DNA from: Trichoplax sp. H2 | Taxonomy: Eukaryota > Placozoa > Uniplacotomia > Trichoplacea | Direction of reading: 5' to 3' | Assembly (NCBI GenBank): GCA_003344405.1 | Contig: NOWV01000394.1 | Location: 1-26,707, forward strand | Length of the DNA: 26,707 nt | Shown here: piece by piece, positions 1 through 9,932 of the stretch | Layout of the letters: each line of letters starts with the position of its first letter | How positions within the stretch are numbered: position 1 is the stretch's first letter | Notes under the pieces: model-generated | Databases searched by the model: none | The model's input: the letters and a program-made list of their open reading frames with translations, nothing else | What the model was told of the DNA's origin: nothing | Position numbers and translations under genes: made by a program

Positions 1-417
1 TAATTTACTTATGATAGACTGTAAATTATCATGGAAATGTTCCGTGATAGGACATATCGTAATCTGACTATTCTGTATTAGTTATTACATGTCTATGTTC
101 GTAAATACTGTTGTCTGCATTAAGAGAGCAGTAGCTAAAATTAATATCTAATTCAGTAAATGATTCTAATGTTAATTGTATTAACTATGACTCATGAACT
201 ATTGAGGAATAATATATAAATGCAGTATATCGTGAAATAAAGAAGAATTGTCCAACTTAGTGTTTAACGTAAAATACGAGGCGTTTAAGTCTTTGTGTAG
301 TCTGCTAGTAGAGCAAAAGTGCTCGTGATAGTGCAGATATCGTTCCTTGATACGTAGTTCAAGGAATTGACTTATTGATCGTAGATTACGTTATCTTGTT
401 GCAAAGCTGTTTTGTGA
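1..417 (+). repeat. dispersed direct repeat, copy 1
   Basis: About 415 bp that recur in the same orientation at 17889-18296. The copies share long identical blocks (for example TGGAAATGTTCCGTGATAGG and GAATTGACTTATTGATC) with scattered substitutions and a few small indels, by eye near 85-90% identity. No long ORF, no TG...CA ends and no primer-binding site were seen, so it is not a recognisable LTR. The window starts inside or at the edge of this copy, so its left end is unknown. Confidence 0.9.
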
Positions 418-420
418 CAG

Positions 421-475
421 TTGGTTACTTGTGTAAATGGCATCATATACGCAGTAAATATGACTGATCTTTCTA
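421..475 (+). repeat. short repeat module adjoining copy 1
   Basis: This 55-bp stretch recurs at 9508-9563. The shared core is GCAGTAAATATGAxTGATCT with matching sequence before it. At 9508 it is followed by another dispersed module (9580-9698), so these blocks may be pieces of one larger mosaic element. Confidence 0.7.
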
Positions 476-819
476 GTTGTCATCAGTATACTGTACTGAT
501 ACGTTAACATTGAGCTATAGCTGCTATCTATTTCCACTAATTAAATTAAAACTCTGCTATAGCTTTATTAAACAATTGACTTGGAAAAATAATGTAATCG
601 AAGGCTACTACTAATTTTATAACTTTCTAACATGCATCAAAAGCATCAGTTTACATGAAATAGATTTTGCGCTATTTTTGTTAACCATTATCTCTTAAAA
701 AGTAAGAAAAATTTTAGCCTTTGCGCAGGTAACAGCAAAATAATCATTAATAAGATACCAGTTTTTTGATACAGATTATTCCAAAATAATTACACATCCC
801 CTACTACCCAACCCAACAA
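476..819. other. intergenic, upstream of the CARD-TM gene
   Basis: No ORF and no repeat was recognised. The stretch ends in a C-rich run just before a TATA-like box, so it probably includes the distal promoter of the gene starting at 955. Confidence 0.4.
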
Positions 820-826
820 TATAAAG
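820..826 (+). promoter_or_regulatory. possible TATA box of the CARD-TM gene
   Basis: TATAAAG lies about 130 nt before the ATG at 955 and directly follows a C-rich stretch (CCCCTACTACCCAACCCAAC) that stands out from the AT-rich surroundings. Position and sequence suit a core promoter, but AT-rich DNA yields such matches by chance. Confidence 0.35.
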
Positions 827-954
827 CGCTTATCTTAAATACAATCGCTTTTAATTAGAATTAGCGCAAAAGAAAAAAAGATACAGCTTCTATCAAAACT
901 GTAGCTTTTCTCGAACTTAAACATCTATTTAATATTTTAGATAAGCCACCCAAA

Positions 955-3900
955 ATGTCCTCAGGATCAATGACTCAAGAACATCGTAAAATCCTAAGAG
1001 CCAGTCGTATGTTACTTGCTCAAAAATGTCGGGATCAAATCTCACCGATATGTGAATATTTACTTGGAGCGAGTATATTAACATCATTCCATAAACAAAC
1101 AATCGAATCTAAATCGACGGCTTTTGAGTAAGGAGTTTTTATATAGTACATGTTCAGTAACTGTTAAACAGTATTCTATCTAATATGCAATGACAGGCTA
1201 AATTGGTAGTTTGCTTATTTACTGCAAGAATAAATTTTGTAGTCGGAGAGCAGTTATCGTATTATTTAATTTTATTTTACAGAAAAGTTTACAATTTATT
1301 GGATATTCTGCCTGAGCGTGGCGATAGAGCCTTTGATGAGTTTTGCAATGCTTTAACATATTGTGAAATAACAGTGGAAAACGTCAATAGAGGTAAGCAT
1401 TCAAGTTTACGAATAGACCTAACGATTAAAACTTAACGAGGTGATACATGATTATCCCACTTTCGAGTAGAAATAACAATAAAACGATCAGAGTAGAGAA
1501 TAGTACATCAACTACATAATGAAATTAGATTTTCAATTTACAGTTTTGTTATACTGTACTCAACTAAATCAATAATTGGTATTTCAGCTTATTACGCACA
1601 GAACGAGTACCGGTAATTAATAATATAGCTTTTTCGTAATTTAGAAAGTACAGCTTTTTCCGAAACTTTAGCTGTAAAGGGCCTATGATAGCTAAAATTG
1701 CTCTATCGCAAGTCAATTGATAGAATCTGTTGCATCGATCAAAGTAATCCCAACTTTACAGCTCCTGTATTTGCATGCACTTAAAATAGAGCTCATTTAA
1801 AGATCGAATAGTGTTAAAATACCTACAAGGGTATTACATCGAGCCTATTAAACAAACTTATGTGTTTAGTATTTAAGAGTAGAAAGCGAATATTTTGGTA
1901 TTTATACATGTTTTACTCACTTCTGTTAACGCAAATTGATACGTCTTGGGTCTATTTTGCAAGAATCTGAGATTAGTCGAAAGGAAGGAACAGCAATGCA
2001 AAACGCTGAGAATTCAAATCAAGATGGTAAGTTAGTAATGGTCATCTATTCATCGTAATTAGTTTCCTTGCATACATATAAGATTAGGTTATGCCACTTA
2101 CTAACTTAAGACTAAAATGTGTGTGTTAGTCTAATATTAGCTTAGACGACATGAAAATAAATAAATCAATTAAGATTATAGATTGTATTGTTTGATCGAA
2201 GTAACTAATGAATTAACTATTTGATAGAGTAAAATTAGAAAATAGACCGGTAACTAATTTTATAGAGGAAGTATTTAGCATTACAGCTTTTACCAAACTA
2301 ATCTGCTAATAATTCTACCTTTAGTGTAATTAAACATTAAGTTGCTTTTCTGGAAGTTAAACACTTACGAGTATAGCGCCAAGTATTATGAGTTATCGAT
2401 ACAATTAGTTAGGCGATAAAAGCAATAAATATTATCATCAGTATCAGGCAAGAGATTTCTTGGCTAGTACCGATTCTGAATTCAAGGTACTATCTGATCT
2501 AGGAATTTTCCTTTTTTCATGGTGCATATAATAAATTTTCCAGTTAATAATTCGCTATACTGTAGTCTGTACAATATCATGTACAACCTTCGTAATACAT
2601 AATTTGGTATTGCTCATATTAAACATGTTTCCTGTTAACAGGAACGGATATCACTAATCAGCCACATGCAATCATCGATCAACCAAAGAAAAAACGCCGT
2701 AAGTTATTTATCACCGTAAATAAAGGCCTAATCAACAAATCATCACGAAAACACGTTTTAGGGCAATTCCATACATGCAAACTGTAACAAATCTGTCGTA
2801 CTGACTCTACTTACCATATAATCACGCAAAGAATTTTATAATAACAGATTACATTGCCGATTTTCTAGCAATTATGATACTATGTAATAGTAAAATCAGC
2901 TGACGGATGAAGAAAAAATTTTCGATAACATTAAGAAAGGAGAACTAAGAACGATAATAACAGTGAATATAGCTGCTTAAATACGTTACCTAACTTGTTT
3001 ATAACTTGAAAATTGCAAAGAACATCACTTAACACTTACAGAACTTAATACGAGAGAAAAATTCTATGATTAGTATTACATTTTACAAAGCTAAAATTTA
3101 TATACTTGAATCATTACAAGCATCACTTTAACTTATATAATCTATTATAAATATTGTCAACAGTCCTAAACTTCGGTATTATTTTTAAGTCATATCTAAT
3201 TTACTTCTACTTAACATGTTGACAACAATAACTTATCTAACATCTCCAATTCACGTTTACTCTACAGTAGATATCACAGTGCTTAAAGAGTATGCTGCGA
3301 TTTAAGTATGATTCTATACATGTGTCGGTAATACAGTTTCGCATGTAATGGCCCAAATACGATACTTAGGAAAGTATATAAATTATAATTATTAGTATTA
3401 CTAATTGTAAGATACATACTGTACTCGTACATATCAAAACTGCACTGTATAAGAGAGCTTACAATTTACAAGGCGATCCAGGTTTGTTGCAAGTGATCGT
3501 CCAAAGTCTTAACTTCTTGCAACAACTCCCACATCATGTTGCAATTTTGTTGTAGTCTCATAAGTACTAAATATAGGAATCTATCATACAAAACGTTACA
3601 AATCTAACCAACTAAGTAACTATGGAAGGCATTATATCAATCCTGATCGCTCTGACGTCTTTTCTAGTTACTAGACTTTAAGAAAAATTGAAAATTAATC
3701 TTGAAACATTATCAAACATTTTTGTATAGTAACTAGGACAGTTTTTCGTCGTTAACGTAAACAAATTATATTTCATTGCAGACGCTATACAATATAGCAT
3801 TTTACATTATTGGAGTGTTGTTAATAAGCCCTTTATAAAGGATAGCGTTTTACTACGAAATCTGAATTGTAATCTAGAAATGCTGTCTAGCTCTCTTTCC

Positions 3901-5992
3901 TTAGAACTCGTAGGTAATTGCTAACATTTTCAGCCTATCCACGAATTTGTGATACAAGATTTGTTGATTATGGTGTAATTAGTTCATGAAGAACTGATTA
4001 GACGTCAGAGTGTACACGATCTCAATATCTCACACCATCTTACTAAAAAGAACACGACCAACTTTTCTATAGCAATTTACATAAAACTTTTCTGTAGTAG
4101 ACGATATGAAAACTTGTTAAAACAATAGCGATGTGTCGTTTCGACAAGGTAAATTAAAAATTAGTATCACTTTCTATGCTGTTATACTAGTATGTTGTCA
4201 ATGAATTATGTTTCTACTATAATTATAACATGTTTAAGTAGGACAAAAGGCTATAATTTTATGATTATCATATTGTGTAAGAGTTACAATTATTTAGATT
4301 ATTCATAATTTAGTACTTAAAGTAATCGGTAATACGTAATTTAACATGTATATAAATACTGAATTGAATTTGACATTAACCAGTACGTATTGAATTAAAT
4401 TATCAAGCTAAGAACTTTTGTGATTGATTTATGTTTATTACATTGAAATATGATTTTTGATATTGCCTGCTATAATCATTTAAAACTTAGCCGCTACTTA
4501 ATCATTACATCCTAAATTAGTAATCAATTTGATATCACTATAAATCTATCTCTCTGATAAATATTCTCTTTGTAAATAACTACGTAGTAACTAAACTACC
4601 AGTTGTATCTGTTATTTAGGTCGAAAACCGAAAAACTCTGAAGATATTAAAAAAGACACAGGTAATTACAACTATAGGCACATTTTAATGCTATTATGGG
4701 TTCATCACAATTTTAAGAATATTAGTTGTCCGTCTATGGTCGTTAAAATTTAATTATTATAAGGATTTGTCAAACTTTACTTAAAGTTATGTTTATGCAA
4801 GATATTTAGCTGTACAGATACTGTAACATGAGATGAATACATTCCAGCTAGTGATTGTAACTTATAGTAATTAGGTAATAGAGTCACAACGTACATAAAA
4901 CTATCACAAATTAAACTTCACTGCGTGGTGATGACTATTATTGTATTATCAATGCAGCTTTTCACTTAGTATATAAGATCAAATCTTATCGATACATAAA
5001 TTTTCATATAAGTCAAACACAATAACATTTCACCTACAAATAATCAAAGCTGAATTGACGCCTTTTGAGTAAGCATAATCGATTAATTAGTTGTTTTTAA
5101 TAATTAGTGTTGCTTACAAATGTTTCCTAGATCATTTTATGTTATTCTTCTAAAAGTAAGTCTCATAATAACATATTAAGTTACAAGGCATAAATTTACA
5201 TCTAAGAGCGTCACTGCGTTGTGACACAAGTATATGAGGAAAAGCAATCGATTAATTACTCGGTTTCTTGGTAATCTACATGCTATTTTTCATTTTTGCC
5301 TCCAGTAAGGCTCAATAATGAGTAGTGTAAAGATCGTCTTAGATTCGTATTCTATACATGCAAATGTAATAGAACCTGTTCTACTAACTGCATATAGATC
5401 GCAAGGAATAAAAAGAATTTTATAATATCAATAGTTGGTAATTTCAGATTATTACGTACATTTTTCGTAATTTAATAAGTACAGCTTTTTTCGAAACTTG
5501 AGCTCTAAAGGGTACGATGCGCTTACTGAATAGAAATTGCTATCGTTCATTTTCCAATTAATTTATCAGGCAAAGAATTGTCTTTGCTAATATCGATATC
5601 ACATTGCACAATTACGACATTTATTTAAAACGTAATTTAATTACATTACTTCGCAGTATATGATAAATTCGATAAGATGTCATTTCTTTGCTTAACCTTT
5701 TATTTGTGAGCAGCCATTAATAATCATTAATTTAACAATTGTGAATCTTATTCAAATCTAAAAGGGGTTGATTCTGAAGACACTCGAAAAGACACAGGTA
5801 CTTCTATTTAAAGAAACAATTTGATATATATTCCGGAATTCTTTGTAATTTTATTAACAATTTTTATTGAATATAACAGGCGGGATATTTTACGAATTAA
5901 GGCAATATTTGAAAAGGGTTTTTCTTTATTTTGTTCTACCATTTATAATATTAGTTAACCTAATTTGTCTCTATTTACGTTACAAGTGGTAA
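955..5992 (+). CDS. CARD protein with C-terminal membrane anchor (7 exons)
   Basis: Exons by eye: 955-1127, 1283-1392, 1964-2026, 2642-2698, 4620-4661, 5765-5797, 5880-5992. They total 591 nt with no internal stop, giving 196 residues. Every intron is GT..AG; the first is phase 2 and the rest phase 1. The start has A at -3. Residues about 7-93 form a caspase-recruitment domain with the hallmark ILRxSRxLL start and LLDILPxRGxxAFDxF late helix, closest in pattern to caspase-2/9 and RAIDD CARDs. Residues 95-160 are a polar linker with basic patch PKKKRRRKPK (130-139). Residues 173-192 are one hydrophobic segment flanked by RQYLKR and RYKW, then stop, as in a tail-anchored protein. The likely role is a membrane-bound adaptor binding partners through CARD-CARD contact. 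Exon 3 could instead start at 1994 in the same frame. The plan resembles MAVS or CARD19, but I do not claim orthology. Confidence 0.72.
1568..1683 (+). repeat. intron-2 segment duplicated in intron 5
   Basis: The segment matches 5427-5512: both have TCAATA(A/G)TTGGTA(A)TTTCAG, then TTTTCGTAATTTA, AAGTACAGCTTTTT and CGAAACTT. The downstream copy lacks about 30 bp. It is one of several collinear pieces suggesting that part of this gene was copied into its own intron. Confidence 0.65.
3484..3525. repeat. intronic inverted repeat
   Basis: TTGTTGCAAG (3484-3493) and CTTGCAACAA (3516-3525) form a perfect 10-bp stem with a 22-nt loop inside the 1.9-kb intron 4. A further TTGCAATTTTGTTG follows. No function is evident. 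Confidence 0.6.
4977..5068 (+). pseudogene. decayed copy of CARD exon 1 inside intron 5
   Basis: From GATCAAATCT to TTTTGA followed by the donor GTAAGC, this stretch aligns with the last 95 nt of exon 1 (codons 27-57), including the phase-2 donor. It reads DQIL...LTPF+E over 30 codons against DQIS...STAF+E over 31, so one codon was lost while the frame stayed open. A TAA at 4974-4976 sits just upstream in frame and the rest of the exon is unrecognisable, so it cannot make a full CARD. It shows partial internal duplication of the gene. Confidence 0.6.
5427..5512 (+). repeat. second copy of intron-2 segment
   Basis: Counterpart of 1568-1683, placed after the decayed exon-1 copy and before exon 6, which itself looks like a copy of exon 5. 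The same order in both places supports one partial-gene duplication followed by decay. Confidence 0.6.
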
Positions 5993-6058
5993 TAAAGTAT
6001 CCGCAGCTAAAATTTTTTGAATCTCTAAGATGCGCATTAAATGGTGTATATTATCTTA
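5982..6058 (+). repeat. 3'-end duplication, copy 1
   Basis: These 77 bp match 7017-7093 with seven substitutions and no gap by eye. Copy 1 covers the last codons and stop of the membrane-anchor exon, the AATAAA signal, and the start of the 3' flank. A frame offset from the gene's own is open across both copies. Confidence 0.85.
5991..5996 (+). promoter_or_regulatory. poly(A) signal overlapping the stop codon
   Basis: AATAAA shares its first two bases with the TAA stop (5990-5992) of the membrane-anchor exon. It is a canonical signal at the expected end of the gene, but use at this site would leave a 3' UTR of only about 20-30 nt. Confidence 0.45.
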
Positions 6059-6401
6059 TATGACATGAAAGTCACATTAGGAAACTTTAGTTAGGAAATA
6101 GAAAATAAGATGAAAATTGGCAGAGGTTGTGTTCATTGTTAGGTAGTTAGACTATTATTTTTATGACTAAATCTTGATGTTTAAAGGTTACTCTTTAGAC
6201 TTTTATAATGTATTAATGATAGAAATTACGTTAGAAGTGAAGTTTGATGTATTTTATAGTTAACTTGTTGGTTTTATAATGTTTTGTAAGGGAATCATAG
6301 GGTAAATTGTATCTGATATTTGAATGATTTTTGTTTTCTTAAATTGTGCAAAGTAGTTTTCTAAAATGGATCTTAAGAGTAATTGGTTAGTAAATGTTTA
6401 G

Positions 6402-6530
6402 TTTTGCATACCTGTGACAGCTCTGCGAAGCCTATAAATGATAGCGCTATTAGAAAATTTAGAAGGCGAGTAGAAGAAGATTGTTTTGAAGAACTTGTTG
6501 AATTTAAAAGGCATTCTGGGTCGAATTGTC
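6402..6530 (+). CDS. possible alternative internal exon of the CARD gene
   Basis: An open 129-nt block lies between ..GTTTAG and a strong GTAAGT donor at 6531. It is phase 1 at both ends, like the other linker exons, so it could replace the membrane exon. It encodes a charged, soluble peptide (SAKPINDSAIRKFRRRVEED, then CFEELVEFKRHSG). A better-looking acceptor at 6420 (GTGACAG) would give a different entry phase. Downstream joins fit a short terminal exon 6806-6828 (ending in TGA) or 7001-7113. It might instead belong to a separate gene. Confidence 0.35.
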
Positions 6531-7000
6531 GTAAGTTAAAACGTGCTACTTTTTGAAAGGTTGTTTGGTTGTTGACAGTTTTAAGTTTGTCACTTATTTT
6601 ATTAATACTTAAAGTTAAATATTTGTAAGGTTGTTCGGTTAATACTTCTCTCCATTTTTTTTTGTGTAATAAATTGTTCGATTATTTCCCCAAGTTCTAT
6701 TTGGTGTGAAAGTTTCGTGAAGTCGACCGGAGTGTAATGAAAGTAGAATCAAAGTTTGTTAAAGTTTTGTAGCTTGATCTCTACACTTTTCATTTCATTA
6801 CACAGGTATATTACAAGATAATAAATGATTTATAAGCTATTGCTAGTAATATGGAATATGTGTATCAAATGACTAAACTTGATAAATTTAACAGTTACAC
6901 GAGTACATAATGATCACAATTCATTACTTACAGTAGAAATCACTGAAGTTATAATATGCTAGAATGAATCATATATTGTACTGTTGCTATGATCTTACAG

Positions 7001-7113
7001 ATTGCATCGACATGCGACAAGTGGCTATAAAGCATCCGCAGCTAAAATTTTTAGAATCTCTAAGATGTACTTTAAATGGTGTATATTATCTTACATTGAC
7101 TACAGTATTTTAA
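7001..7113 (+). CDS. possible alternative terminal exon
   Basis: After the acceptor CTATGATCTTACAG, phase 1 gives about 36 residues (CIDMRQVAIKHPQLK, then FLESLRCTLNGVYYL...) ending in TAA at 7111-7113. It fits the donor at 6531 by phase. Most of it is the second copy of the 77-bp 3'-end duplication, so it may be a by-product of that copy rather than a used exon. There is no hydrophobic anchor. Confidence 0.25.
7017..7093 (+). repeat. 3'-end duplication, copy 2
   Basis: Partner of 5982-6058. The AATAAA of copy 1 is altered to CTATAAAG here, so this copy has lost the poly(A) signal but keeps an open reading frame. Confidence 0.85.
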
Positions 7114-8434
7114 AATCGGATTTGAGACCTTCAATAAAAGATTTCTAGTATTTATCCATCCTTCATGACCATCTCCGTGTAGATTGTTACATGAAATGTT
7201 CTTTTCAGCTTAAGCCCATTCGTGATTCGTCGATCCTAACGAAACAAATTACCGCTTGTGATTCCATTCTTTAATTGCTCTTTGTGATGTGTCTACTTAA
7301 AAAATTGATTTGAAGCCAGATGTTTGTGAAAGTAATAATATCGAATCGTCTTATAAGCAAGCCGTGTATCCTTTACATAAATGGGATGAAAATTAAAAAA
7401 AATAAAGGTCCAGTGTAGCTTTAGCTATTTCCTGTTGACAGTTTCAAATAGAACTATAAATATGCTTGAAAATGGATGCAATTAAACGGTAATAAATTGT
7501 GAGCAATTTAATCCAATCTTTTACCAAGAAGGCACTCGATGCAGTAAACTACGGATATTGGCGATAAATAAATTCCGAAATTATTCAAATATGTCAGAAA
7601 GCTGATCATAAAAGCTTAAAGATAAGCTGATAATTATATAATCAATGATCGTATTTTCACTCTTCCATATGATTGTTGCAATAACTATAACGAGATTATT
7701 TCTGCTATTTAAGTGATCCTGCAAGCAATGTTTTGTTGGTGATTTGAAAAGTATCGTAGCTCCAGCATTACTGGAAGGTGTTGGCCATTGCCTTGCTATG
7801 GAGCTACATATTTCCATATTTCGTAGAGTCTACGCCACGATCACATGATTGAATTTATATTACCTAGGTTAAGGTTCTAATGATTTGAGATACTTGATGG
7901 AATAGTTTACCAATCGTAGGGTAGGACTACAGTACTTTAACAGAACCTTTCCTTGAGTAGTCCTAGGTCTGGACAAGGACTACTAAAAAGAAAGAGACGA
8001 GACAGGAAACGACCACGTAGTAAAATAATGTGGAGACTTATCATTTTTTTCGTCATTATACTATACGCTACCGATGAAGCCGTATACCATGGTGTAGTAG
8101 TTTCAGCTATTTACAGTAGTAATTGAAGTAAGGTAGTATTAATAAGTAGAATAGTCTACTATACTTATACTCTTGTGTCGCGTTATTAGAGATTTGTTAA
8201 ATTTCAATATCTCAAATTTTTGAGTTCGACGACTGCAAACCTAAGGGGTTGTAAAACTTAAGCACTACACATAGTGAACAAAACCAACTTAGCAGGCTAA
8301 TAGCAGCTAATTTGCATACCAATCGCAGACAATATAGTGTACCGCTACACACATGCGATACACTTAAAATAACTATTAAAATAATGTCCCATCTCTTTCT
8401 TTTAATAGTCTTAAGTCTGGGCCAGGGTTCAACA
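7114..8434. other. intergenic between the two CARD genes
   Basis: No gene was recognised. It holds an 8-bp inverted repeat AGTAGTCC/GGACTACT (7956-7963, 7977-7984) with a third GGACTAC at 7924. A minus-strand open frame at 7581-7817 shows no known motif. Confidence 0.4.
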
Positions 8435-8551
8435 TTCGGTTCGATTCGTCTAATTCGACATTCAGTACTATTCGATCCGATTCGAGAGTTTGCACACAGT
8501 CTAGGTCCCTGATTTCGGTATCGAAACGGCCGAGTAACAGGAAATCATCGG
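8435..8551. promoter_or_regulatory. CpG-dense stretch upstream of the second CARD gene
   Basis: Twelve CpG dinucleotides occur in about 120 bp of otherwise CpG-poor, AT-rich DNA, many within repeated TTCG or TTCGA words (for example TTCGGTTCGATTCG). It lies about 110-220 bp before the ATG at 8659, so a promoter role is plausible. Open frames crossing it on both strands look fortuitous. Confidence 0.35.
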
Positions 8552-8658
8552 CTGATTTGCTCAATTTGTATTTTAATCAAGATAGAAATTATCCTTGTTG
8601 TTGTCCGTTAATTGTTCTAAAATCTCAAGACAGTTGTAATCGATATTAAACTGCGATT

Positions 8659-9072
8659 ATGGATAAAGAGCAACGTCAAGCTATCGTCGATCATTGGGAT
8701 ACACTAGCCGAATCGATGCCCAGTAATCATATGACAAATAGACTAATTGCAGAAGGAGTACTTTCGCCAACTGATTTACAGGAAATTAATGCCAAAGAAA
8801 CTGAAAACAAAAAGAATACTACCATTTTGAATAAAATTTTAGCCTCAGTATCGCCTGATTGCTATGCCATCTTTATTGATGCTTTGAGACAGATTCCTAA
8901 TAAGAACAGCCGATTAGCAGACATGATTGAAAGCCGTTTTAAGGAACAAGCTTCCGCTGATTATAGAAGCGACGCTAGTAAATCGAACAATTTATCAAGC
9001 GCTCGTAAACGACAAACAGTAGGTCAGTTAGGTAAGGAAATGGAGCTGCAATGGCTGTTCTTCTCATTGTAA
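8659..9072 (+). CDS. second CARD protein, possibly only the first exon
   Basis: The ATG has A at -3 and G at +4. Residues about 5-92 fit a CARD: an amphipathic first helix (QRQAIVDHWDTLAESM), then LIAEGVLSPTDLQEINA, then NTTILNKILASVSPDCYAIF and IDALRQI, ending in LADMIESRF. The tail is rich in S, K, R and N. Read straight through, the protein is 137 residues. A strong donor (TTAG|GTAAGG) after base 9031 would end the exon in phase 1 after 124 codons. I found no convincing following exon, and no caspase, kinase or NACHT motif, before the GPCR remnant at 10272. It probably binds other CARDs in death or immune signalling. Sequence similarity to the CARD at 955 is low, so it is not a recent duplicate. 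Confidence 0.75.
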   Translation: MDKEQRQAIVDHWDTLAESMPSNHMTNRLIAEGVLSPTDLQEINAKETENKKNTTILNKILASVSPDCYAIFIDALRQIPNKNSRLADMIESRFKEQASADYRSDASKSNNLSSARKRQTVGQLGKEMELQWLFFSL

Positions 9073-9507
9073 AGCGATTAAATTACTCAATTAGTGTGTT
9101 CATATGAAAGTATAACTTATAAAAATTCGAGCCTAGTCTCATTGCAGGACTAGTTACTATAGATAAGTAGATTAGAACCAGCGCTATTAAAATTGAACAT
9201 TTCTTAACATCGAACTTAATTTTGGGGTTATACCGTAACCATGGACTACCATTTGTGCATATACACTGTTCTATTTGTTTGACTTACCGACATCCATTAG
9301 GTATAAAATTGATTGATTTCATCGATAAAGATAGTGATAGTAGGCATTATAACCTGTAATTAACGATTATGAAACAACTGCAATATTTTAAATTAGTTTT
9401 AAGGAACAATTTTCGCTTTTCGCTGTATTTACAATTATCAGCACTCTAAATTGGCGAATAGATCGCGTTGAACTTAAGATTCGTAATTCTGCTACAGTTT
9501 CAATATA
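9073..9507. other. 3' flank of the second CARD gene
   Basis: AT-rich with no recognisable gene or exon. No AATAAA is seen in the first 250 bp after the stop, which mildly favours splicing at 9031 over a single-exon gene. Confidence 0.3.
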
Positions 9508-9563
9508 ATTTGTTACTCGTATAAATAGCACCGTGCATGCAGTAAATATGATTGATCTTTCTA
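9508..9563 (+). repeat. short repeat module, second copy
   Basis: Matches 421-475, sharing TTxGTTACTxGTxTAAAT and GCAGTAAATATGAxTGATCT. A different dispersed module starts about 16 bp later. Confidence 0.7.
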
Positions 9564-9579
9564 AATATTCTAAATTGTC

Positions 9580-9698
9580 ACAAACCAGCTTCGTGACAAG
9601 GATAACGTAAAACAAATCTCTAAATTACTATAATCTCCTGGATTCAGTATCCCTTAACTATCTCACAAGAATTTAGACACCTTTGATTCTACGTTAAA
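9580..9698 (+). repeat. 119-bp dispersed repeat, copy 1
   Basis: Recurs in the same orientation at 24910-25028. Shared blocks include CAAATCTCTAAATTACT, ATCCCTTAACTATCTCAC and TTCTACGTTAAA. By eye about 85% identical with almost no gaps. Confidence 0.85.
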
Positions 9699-9932
9699 CT
9701 CAACTAGACAAATTGAGAACTACTTGTCACGGTGCGCCGTTACTAATTAAGTAACTGTTGATTAATGAATGCTTATGAATAGATAAGATAAGGTTATGTG
9801 CTATGTTTAATGCGCTTATAGCTGATAATAGGATATTAGAAATGAGATAAAAACAGAAGTTGTTAACAGTTAATTTACTGTAGGTTTATAAGTTGTGTTA
9901 ATCTCTAAAAATTGAGCCGTACATGGACGATG

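Noticed and set aside
7581-7817. 78-codon minus-strand open frame
   Set aside because: No known motif, no splice context or repeat support; within chance for the window.
8434-8450. tRNA T-arm-like GGTTCGATTC
   Set aside because: No matching acceptor, D or anticodon stems upstream; it belongs to the TTCG-rich run.
8312-8564. Overlapping open frames on both strands (8312-8512 plus, 8376-8564 minus)
   Set aside because: They coincide with the CpG-dense stretch, where stop codons are rarer; no recognisable domain on either strand.
9388-9615. 75-codon minus-strand open frame
   Set aside because: It runs through two dispersed repeat modules and has no motif.
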